Source: Enoplolaimus lenunculus (Eukaryota > Nematoda > Enoplea > Enoplida > Thoracostomopsidae). Taken from it: a DNA stretch of 64,000 nucleotides. The position numbers and the translations under genes were made by a program. Position 1 is the stretch's first letter. Every line of letters starts with the position of its first letter. Location: positions 1 to 64,000 of the forward strand of contig JASANG010003463.1 of the NCBI GenBank assembly GCA_030248215.1. The letters run 5' to 3'. The notes below the pieces were generated by a model, which made no database searches, was not told the origin of the DNA, and saw only the letters and a program-made list of their open reading frames with translations. Shown here piece after piece: positions 56,301 to 64,000 of this stretch.

Positions 56301-59300
56301 AGACTAAAGATTGTAGTTCGTAAATTACCATCGGGTGGAGATTTCAAACCGCTACTAAAAGAAGTAAATTCAGGTTTATTGACCCGCAAACATTATTTTT
56401 TGTTTATTATTGTATATATTTCTAAATACAAACAAGCACACAGATTTGAACTGGGTGCCCGAAACAATTTCTTTGTGGACTAACTGAAATTTTGAACAGC
56501 CTAGAAAATAAGAAATCTTGGTTTATTATTTTCCTAAATGGTCAGTGCTGGGAAGTCTATATCAAAATTCGAGGACCACGGGCGGTGATATGAGGAACCT
56601 AAGGGGGCACATATGTAATTTTTTGTTGAAAGCGTGAAAAGTTTGATTTCTTAAGGACTCTCAAGGTCCTTAAAACAGAAATTTTTTTTGTTAAAAAGCT
56701 AGACAAATTACTTATCGTACGATGAAGCTTGAGTAGCTGAGTTCCCCTGTGTAAAATTTTCTGCAATCAAACGTCTGGCTAATGACTTATGGTCAAATAA
56801 ACAACTTGGAGCGCTGCCAATGTTTTGGGTCGGTGTCAAATCAGTTAATCAACCATTATTTGTGAAACTTCAACATGTAACAACTTTAAAATCCAGCCAT
56901 ATTTGGGTAAATACCGGTTGAACGGGATAATCGAGAAGACCCTAAAGTTAGTCTATATTTTTACAGGGGTAAGTTTGAAAACAAAGTGATTACATGCGGT
57001 TAATACCGCCATAATGGGGAGGTTAGTAAATATGCGCGAATCGCAAATTTTTTAACTTTTTTTCAGAAAGATGGTCGAAACTTACAAATTAGGCAGCAAA
57101 AACTTTCGTCGGCACTGACCAATGGGAAGTGGGCGGTCCCCATCACCCCCCTTATCACCGCGCTTGGACAGGACCTGTTTTAGCACCAATCTAACCATGC
57201 ATATAGAGACGTACTTAGATATTGTTTCATTTGGAGAGGTGCTATTCCAAAAACAGGGTTTGTGTACGTGTGCAACGAGCATGAATTTTGACCGTCAGAA
57301 GACATGACGCTTATGATTCAGCGCAATTTACGCATTGGCCTAGTCCAAAGCGGAATTACAACTTGGCCTTGGTCAAAGTAGAATTATTCAAACAATGCTG
57401 TACATTTTCAATTGGTAAACTTCAAAGTCGTAGACTAGCGCAATTGCAATTCGAACTATAGTTCAATTCGAAATTTAGCTGAATTTCGGCTTTAGCAACT
57501 ACATATATTCCCTGCATGCTCATCACTACTATAAAATGTACCACATCAAGCAAAATATATTGAACGCAAGTGTCATATAAATTTTTGTAAGATATATTTG
57601 GTTGTTTCTAATTCAAACTTTCAGTTTTCTATATTTTGAATTTTACTGCATTTAGTAACCATATTTTCAAATGTGTTTAGTGCATAGTACCAGTTGATGA
57701 TAGGTATTGGAACTTTCCAACCAGAAGATCTTTCAGCACGAAATTTTACTCATTTGTTGCACTTGATCTGCCGTCCTTTGACGCAAATTATGAAGCTTGC
57801 AGCTGCTGTTTGTTCGCGTGTTTGTAAACCGATCGCTAGGCAGTAATTACACACAGTTGATAATACTGTTTTAGATCAAAGAGGTTGTTGAAGAAACAAA
57901 AATAATTGTACAAGCATCTACAAAGACAAGTTTAGCTGTACTTCAACAGGTTTATGCAGTTTTTTGTTAATCGGCGACAAACTTTTCAAAACAGTTGTAG
58001 GTTTGGAATGCTTATAATTTAATACGTCATGCATGTATAAAAGTGCGAAATGTAATCTTCATTTGCAGATCTAAGGTAGAGCGCACCCAGGTCTGCCTAG
58101 AACTGGGTGCGCTATCTAGGTCCACTAACAGGGACCAAATCCAGAATTTGGTGCTATAATTAAAACCTTAAATTGCTTTTGGCTTCTTGTTCGTTTCACT
58201 CGCGTACATTTTTAACGATTTTGACTTAAAAGATTTTATTTTCATTTACTGGTCAAATGAAATGAGTTTGTACACTTGCCCGCATAGGCTCAAGCTTAGG
58301 ATTAGGCTTAGGCTTAGGAAAAGACACACGCAAAGCCTTGGCTTACGTTGCCTATCCCAAAACTTTAGCTAAGAATAAGGCTGACCTAAGTCTAAGCCTG
58401 CGAACGGAAGTGTACAACAGTTTTACTGAACGGTTTTGTGGGCAACTTATCGGTACTATAGTTTCCATTTAGTTTTAGGCTGTTGGCGAAAATATCATAC
58501 CTAATTATTATCATTTTGTTTTCACTGATTTGGTAAGTTTTTACAAACGATTATTATTTTTTCGAACGATTTCAAACGGGTTGTTTTTATATCATCTCAG
58601 GCTTTATTTATATTAACCGTGAAAGTAAAACTGCCGAAGCATATTTAATACACCTCCTGTACATTTCCCCCATATTTAAGGTTAGTGTTGCAGGATTAAG
58701 CTTAGGCTAAAGCCTAGGAAATTTTTTAGGCAGATGCTCAGGCTTACATTTCGGCATAGGTATACTTTTTGATAAACAAACCTAGCCGAATCCTTAGCCT
58801 ATGCATATTTTACTAGTTTTTTAGTTTACATTTTTGAGCGATTTATGATTATTAAACCTCACGGGTTTAGGAAATGGTTTTCAAATTTCGTGCTTATGAA
58901 AGTGCAATATGAAATGTGGGCGATAGAAAAGGTGCAGTAGCACAGCAGCCAAAGACAAGGGGGCCCCTTCTGTTTCTGAAGTAAATGAGTCGCATTTCCA
59001 ACATAGAGCTCGCCTCACTGCCAACCAATTAACTAATTCAACCGAGGGAACAGCATCGTATCTCTTTGTTCCTTGATAAGTCTCATATAACCCGCCCAAC
59101 TGTGAGAGTGTCTGAGGCCCACGTAGCTAAGGTTTTTAGACGCTTTAGCTTGACATGCGAGGATAGACCTACGCTATTCGAAAGGCTGTGCGTCTAAGAC
59201 ACGCTGTTTACTGAGGCGCGTTAAAACGTAGTTTACTGTACTTCTGAAAGTATCACATGTGCGTACCGTAAAACCTATGGATGGGGTTGCCGCAAACCGT

Positions 59301-62300
59301 TTGCTCTGGGGCGTATAAAAATGTTAACACCGGTCCCACAAAGCTGGCTATCCCCTATAAACAGTCCAAACACCAGGCGGCGTTTATGATTCTTATGATC
59401 CTAGGCCTAAAGTTCGTGCAAGCTACACCTTCAGTAGTTTGATTGTCACCAGTACTAGTATACCTTACAGCCTAATCCTTTGTGACCTGGCTAGAATAGT
59501 ATCAAGTCACGGGAAACACTGAAAGTTTTCACAAGTAAGCAGGACCTTAGCTCTTTTGTCCATTAAATTCTTGATGCTTAGCATAAGGTAGTTTAGCTTC
59601 CCTGCCACTATTGACTCTCAATGTTGGACATCAGTTATGCTGGCACGTTGGAGTGTGCTAAATTTTAGCCTAAAACTTTAGTCGTTTATCTGCATATAGG
59701 ATCCACAATGTTATGTAGTTCTATCCCAAAATGTCTATCAATATAGGACCTGCGTTATCGGAAACGCCAAGCAAAATTTAGCACCGAAATTTGCACCCAC
59801 TCTCCTTTTGTAAAACCAAAATACCCCCAACTGAGCCTCCTCTTTTCTTAATTCCTTATCCCCTGCGCACAGCGCGCATAACACCTACCCACTTTACTCA
59901 GCGACCCGAAACTCTAAAGTGCACTACTCGTCTTTAGTGCACCGCGAGTTCAGTTTACTATCACTGTTCGAGCTCACGAAGAAAGCCCGAGAAAACTCAA
60001 ACTGAATTGATTGCGCAACCTGTGCACCGTACTTATATACTGTCTTAAACGCGTGTTATTGGTCAATACTCACGGCCAGTGAAAATGTTGGAAACAGACG
60101 CAGCGGAGTTCCAGTTATTGGGCGAGGAAGAGACACCAGTGGAAACCAACAGGAAGACATAACAACTTCCAGTAAAGGCTCATGATTGGTGAACGAAATC
60201 TCATGCAATCCTAAGCACATTATATCAGTGGGAAGAGGTTCAAGGTTTTAGATTTTAATGATAGGACTTGGCCAACCTTCAAGCCAAAACGACCTCAAAT
60301 ACGGCCAGTTATATGGCACACCTCTTTCTCAAGCACCAGTACGCAAGTGCGACTTTGCATTCGAAGCATCTCTATTGTTATTATAAATGTCTCAGTAAGT
60401 TACCCCTTATGGTTCATCCACATAATTCAAAACGTGTAACGAACTATTGAACAACCTATACACGAATCGAAGGAAAAAAATTTTCATTTAATTGTTTCTA
60501 TTTTTCATTCAACAAGAAGTGTAAAAAAATAAAAATAGAAACAAAAAATATTTGAAAAAAATATTATCAAAAACCATAAATGAATTTTAAAGACAAAATT
60601 AAACAAAAAAATTAAATCAAATATAACAAAAACAACACCAATAATAAAAAAGAACGTCATAGAAACCAATGCAGAGTCGTGCAGAATCCATACAGAAAAA
60701 CTGTAGAGAATTGATACCCACATTCACATTGCCTAAACGTAATCTTCGTAATAGGACAACTGCTTTAAGCCTAATCAGTAGGGAACGTTAATTCTGATGT
60801 TATAGCTGGTTCAAGACTATTGGCTAAAACTTTCAGCTGCCATGCTAACTGGATATTGTCTTTTGTTGACCCGAGTTAAAAATAAACATATACAGCATAA
60901 GACCTTAAAATTCAATCAGATGATTCACATTGCAACGTTTCTAAGTTTGTTTATTTTAATCCGATTTAATATTCTTGAATCTTACATTCACAATGTGTTT
61001 CACCGGTGATCTATTTTTCTTGAAAATGAAGATATGGACGAGCAAAAACTCAACACGCGGTAATACAGTGGTACCCGTTGTGCCATGCATAACCCAACTA
61101 GTTGTATACTCTTGTCACGAGTGATCATCCACTCTTGATTATGTTAAGCTCATACGGTGTGTTAAAGCTAATTATGCAACGTTTGTTCTAGGATATGTAC
61201 ACCCTTGATGTGGAACCGTACAAGATAAGTTGTCAGCAAAACTGCAACATTACTGTGCTCAAAATTGTTGCTGATAATGAAATTAGTGATGATTTTCGCT
61301 CAAAATTGAAGCATCTTTCACCTGGTATGGTGCCGAATACCGGTGTTTATGTAAGTTTGAGTAGAGTTCAGACATTGGAGATGTCTGCCGGCTCTAAATC
61401 CTTCTCAATCTATGAACCAAAAAAATTTTGTAACATTTGATGACACGACAAGCAGATAGTTTAGTAACAACTAGAATAACAGGTTTTCTTAACGAAACCG
61501 GAACGTTTTATTCTCATCACTGGAATCCTTTATGAATTATAAATTTGGGATAAGCGCCTGGTAAGTTTTAACAGATTCAATTACCTGTTTTGGCATAAGT
61601 ACTGTCAGAATATTGTTTTGAGAAGTGCAACTTTGATCCAGTGAAGGAATTATTTTAATTCAAACTATCGAAGATAACAACTAAAGAACTCAGGTGAACT
61701 AATCACCTGGACCCAAATGCACATCCTTGCCGGTGGTGAACCTTCTTGGTGCTCACAAATTTACTTTTTACCCATGTAATGTGATTCTTTTGTAGTAAAT
61801 GATTATATAAAATTGCAGAAGCTATAAACTTTAATGTCGAACCCGCAGACTAGTGAAAAGTTGCTTGTTTACTTCCTCACAAGCTAGTGTTAATTTGATA
61901 GAAATCAAAAATCCCCGAACGTCAGTACTTATTAGCTTCCTAAGTTTCAGCTTGGTTTTAAAGATAGATGGTTTAAAATAGAATTGAATTGTTTAAGCTT
62001 CAAAGTTGAGTTCAACACTGGCCCGTAGTGCCCCAACTAGCGTGTTGAGCTGGCTACAGGCCTGTACGCACAGTTGATTATACGGCTCTATTAGCAAACT
62101 ACTTGAGTTGAAATTATTTTCTTCTCTTCAATGGCATATCCATGGAGGGACATCCGGGAAGCATGCACCCCGCAACAGAATCTTAACAAAATACATTTTA
62201 GGAATCAGCTTAACAGATGCGCACGCAGACATAATGTGAGAAGCGCAATGTCAACCGCAAACAGGACAAACCGGTTGAAACAAAAATCGCTGAAGTTTGA

Positions 62301-63021
62301 AATGGGTCTGGCTTCTTGCTTGCTTCGCTCGCGAGTTTTTGAGACTATTCTACCTTCGCGTACAATTTTACTTAGATAATATAACTCACCCGAAATTAAA
62401 TATTCAAGAACAGTAATAAAAAACGGTTTTGAAATGAGGTGTGCCGTTCGCTGTTTCCCCTGGTTATAACATCTGAACATTATATTAGCTTTCACCCAAA
62501 ATATGAGCTGATCAGCTTTACTTGGTAGAAAATGCCAAAAAATCTGCGCTGCGTGCGAAGTGTGATTCATTTTAAACATGAGTTCACTTTCTAGATATAC
62601 CATTTTGCCACTTTGCGACATAACTAGAATTTTAGAAATCACAAAGTTTATTATACATGAGGAGTATGCAGCTTTTTTTGTGATTAATCTCAGTTGCACT
62701 GTTGTACTCTTTCATAAGCAATTTTATTGCAATAATTTGTAATTAGCGTGCGGATTATGTACACGGTCCGCAATGTGTTAAAAAATAAGTTTTGACATTT
62801 TGCTCCACGCCACTCTGAGATCCTGGATCCGTCACTGTTTTATTATCTGAAACATATTTACAAATTTATTTTAGACTTCTGCTGCCATTACGTATGACTC
62901 GATCCTACTGTTTGCCAAAACGTTACAATCGTATATAAACGTAATCGAACCCGCTGCGTTATCTTGTAGCACTGGACGTACGCTACTCGGCGGCTCATCG
63001 CTTATAAATGCAATCAAAACT
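53361..63021 (+). CDS. Kainate-like ionotropic glutamate receptor, 5' eight exons (continues past window)
   Basis: Ligand-gated cation channel subunit. Exons: 53361-53454, 54000-54146, 54934-55191, 56260-56363, 57875-57949, 58479-58532, 61192-61350, 62875-63021; 1038 nt, 346 residues, all phases consistent. Exon 1 encodes a signal peptide (MIIMTCLFLLINIYSLIISV) ending before RKEFVI. Exon 2 gives GGLFLEDEVYHRSAYTFAIE and exon 3 KSVALIGPNSEPSVTHITSI, SICDAKEVPHF and SCVLLYETDSG. Exon 4 gives GLLNLQELFNL and RKLPSGGDFKPLLKE, exon 5 IKEVVEETKIIVQAS, exon 6 PNYYHFVFTDL, exon 7 DMYTLDVEPYK and exon 8 TSAAITYDSILLFAKT. The order and motifs match the amino-terminal (LIVBP-like) domain of GluK/invertebrate kainate receptors. 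The agonist-binding domain, pore and Q/R site are outside. The exon 4 donor is taken as GAA/GTAAAT, because CAG/GTTTAT ten bases on would not join exon 5 in frame at its good acceptor. Paralogue identity is unresolved. Confidence 0.93.
55966..56175. mobile_element. Small MITE with TTAGGC-rich interior
   Basis: Ends TGGCCCATGTATAGAACAGG and its reverse complement around 56150-56175 (about 27 bp inverted repeat including GGGCCGGA). Inside are two clusters of TTAGGC/CTTAGG repeats (about 56048-56085 and 56108-56135). 210 bp, in glutamate-receptor intron 3. Flanks ATCCAG / ATCTAG may be a short target duplication. Confidence 0.75.
58270..58410. repeat. TTAGGC-rich patch in receptor intron 5
   Basis: GATTAGGCTTAGGCTTAGGA and the reverse-sense CTAAGTCTAAGCC lie about 80 bases apart, resembling the interior of the 55966-56175 MITE without clear ends. 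A further patch lies at 58690-58800. Confidence 0.5.
58540..61190. other. Glutamate-receptor intron 6, nothing recognised
   Basis: A 2.7-kb intron between the 54-nt exon 6 and exon 7. AT-rich, with TTAGGC-type motifs at the left and an A-rich tract at about 60520-60660. No additional exon is needed by phase or by homology. Confidence 0.5.
61351..62874. other. Glutamate-receptor intron 7, nothing recognised
   Basis: No repeat or exon recognised; opposing open frames at 62131-62379 and 62205-62699 look accidental. Confidence 0.45.
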
Positions 63022-64000
63022 GTAAGTATCGTAAAGTGCATTAACCAGCTTTGGTTAGCAATTGTGAAACTCTAGCAATTAAAAAATTTCACACCTAATC
63101 TTTGAATGAAAACTAAGTTAAATAGCAAAGTGATAAATCTTCAAAAGTTGCAACAGTAGGCAACGCAATTAAGCATTAAGCAAGAGCTCCTAAAAGCGCC
63201 AGAGAGACAGAGCACGATATCGTACATGAGTGAAATTTTATTACTGAAACTAAATAAACAAGTTGGACTCACTGGCAGATCCAACAATTTTGGACAAAGG
63301 ACGTGATATATAACAGGTAGAAGACTGTCGAGTGTAGGAAGCAGGAAGCCGAACACAGTTTTTGTACTAACTCTTACAACAAAGTTTCGCTTTAGTCCGC
63401 GCAAGTCAGCATAGGTATGCGTGTCTCCGTTGGACCGGCCAGTTGTTGAGCTGGATAACATAGTATGCATTTGATGAGTTCCGAACCGTTCGAGGTTTGA
63501 GTGAAATTTAACAATACTGTGAAAAATCGTTTGGCGACGAAAGCAACGCTTTCGTAAATACCAAATGCTGAAAAAATTAAATTCGAAAACTGAGCGTAGT
63601 TTTTTCAAAGAGGTATTATGTTAGTGCCAATATGTTTAAAATTGTCTACTTGCTTATGTGAACATAACGATGTTGTGCTTTGAAACATCATGATGTATTG
63701 TTGAATTTATAATTTTAATTTTTATAACGGCCTGGAAGCCGTCTTTACTAAAAGTGGGTTATACCGCTTTAGTCACATTTTTACCAAAGGCATATATTAA
63801 TTCTTAAAATAACTAATTTAAGACTACCTAAAGACATTTTGAAACTTGCGTCAACAACAATTTAGCACGTATAATTTTTTGTTCAAAATTAATTAGCATA
63901 TATATGTGATAAGACAGTACACAAAAATGGAGTTCTTCTACCATATTTTGCACTAGTTGGTACTGTGTCGGACTCAAGTTGGCGCTGTGTCAACCAGAGA
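63022..64000. other. Glutamate-receptor intron 8 or downstream, to window edge
   Basis: Begins with a GTAAGT donor after exon 8. A 155-codon minus-strand open frame (63141-63608) has no recognisable domain and is probably chance. The next receptor exon is not seen. Confidence 0.4.

Noticed and set aside
56363-56373. CAG/GTTTAT as the donor of glutamate-receptor exon 4
   Set aside because: It leaves phase 1, which would need a weak internal acceptor at 57881 for exon 5; GAA/GTAAAT at 56363 joins the good TTTTAG acceptor in phase 0 and gives the expected LLKE-IKE sequence.
63141-63608. 155-codon minus-strand ORF in the glutamate-receptor intron
   Set aside because: No domain, no homology that I recognise, and it lies in an intron of the opposite-strand gene; probably chance.

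Overview
The window is a stretch of nuclear DNA from an invertebrate animal. The host genes are split by many introns with GT..AG borders, the proteins are animal-type (mitochondrial ATP synthase alpha, complex I NDUFS5, a class 1/2 aldehyde dehydrogenase, a kainate-like glutamate receptor), and the space between exons is filled with small DNA transposons, LTR-element remains and tandem repeats. The sequence alone does not fix the phylum. TTAGGC-like motifs recur but sit inside transposons, so they are not good taxonomic evidence. There are no operons; genes stand alone on both strands.

Layout. 1-4357: near-palindromic pair of fossil LTR-retroelement 3' parts, head to head, each with a ~454-codon glutamine/histidine-rich reading frame; an LTR-like stretch follows to about 4975. 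5679-7076 (minus): first four exons of an aldehyde dehydrogenase whose catalytic half is not in the window. 6.8-23 kb: mostly repeats, namely nested and tandemly related MITEs (hAT-like with 8-bp target duplications, mariner-like with TA), a 44-bp minisatellite, a 15-copy 80-bp satellite, and three weakly supported minus-strand exons at 15.5-18.9 kb. 23686-24508 (minus): complete two-exon NDUFS5. 24.9-26.7 kb: tRNA-like sequences and a perfect 410-bp tandem duplication. 26.6-34.9 kb: tandem array of Ty3/gypsy-like LTR-element fossils carrying gag and protease but no reverse transcriptase or integrase.

35052-46427 (plus): complete 11-exon ATP5F1A, about 541 residues, with introns loaded with repeats, tRNA-like elements and one datable nested MITE. 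46.4-53.4 kb: intergenic, one mariner-like MITE, no recognised gene. 53361 to beyond 63021 (plus): the first eight exons of a kainate-like ionotropic glutamate receptor, from signal peptide through most of the amino-terminal domain; the ligand-binding core and channel lie past the right edge.

Functionally, ATP5F1A and NDUFS5 are both nuclear-encoded oxidative-phosphorylation subunits; ALDH and the receptor are unrelated neighbours. The most unusual points are the retroelement palindrome, a MITE end that supplies bases of the ALDH exon-1 splice donor, an 80-bp satellite carrying acceptor/donor-like signals in each unit, and TTAGGC-rich MITEs.
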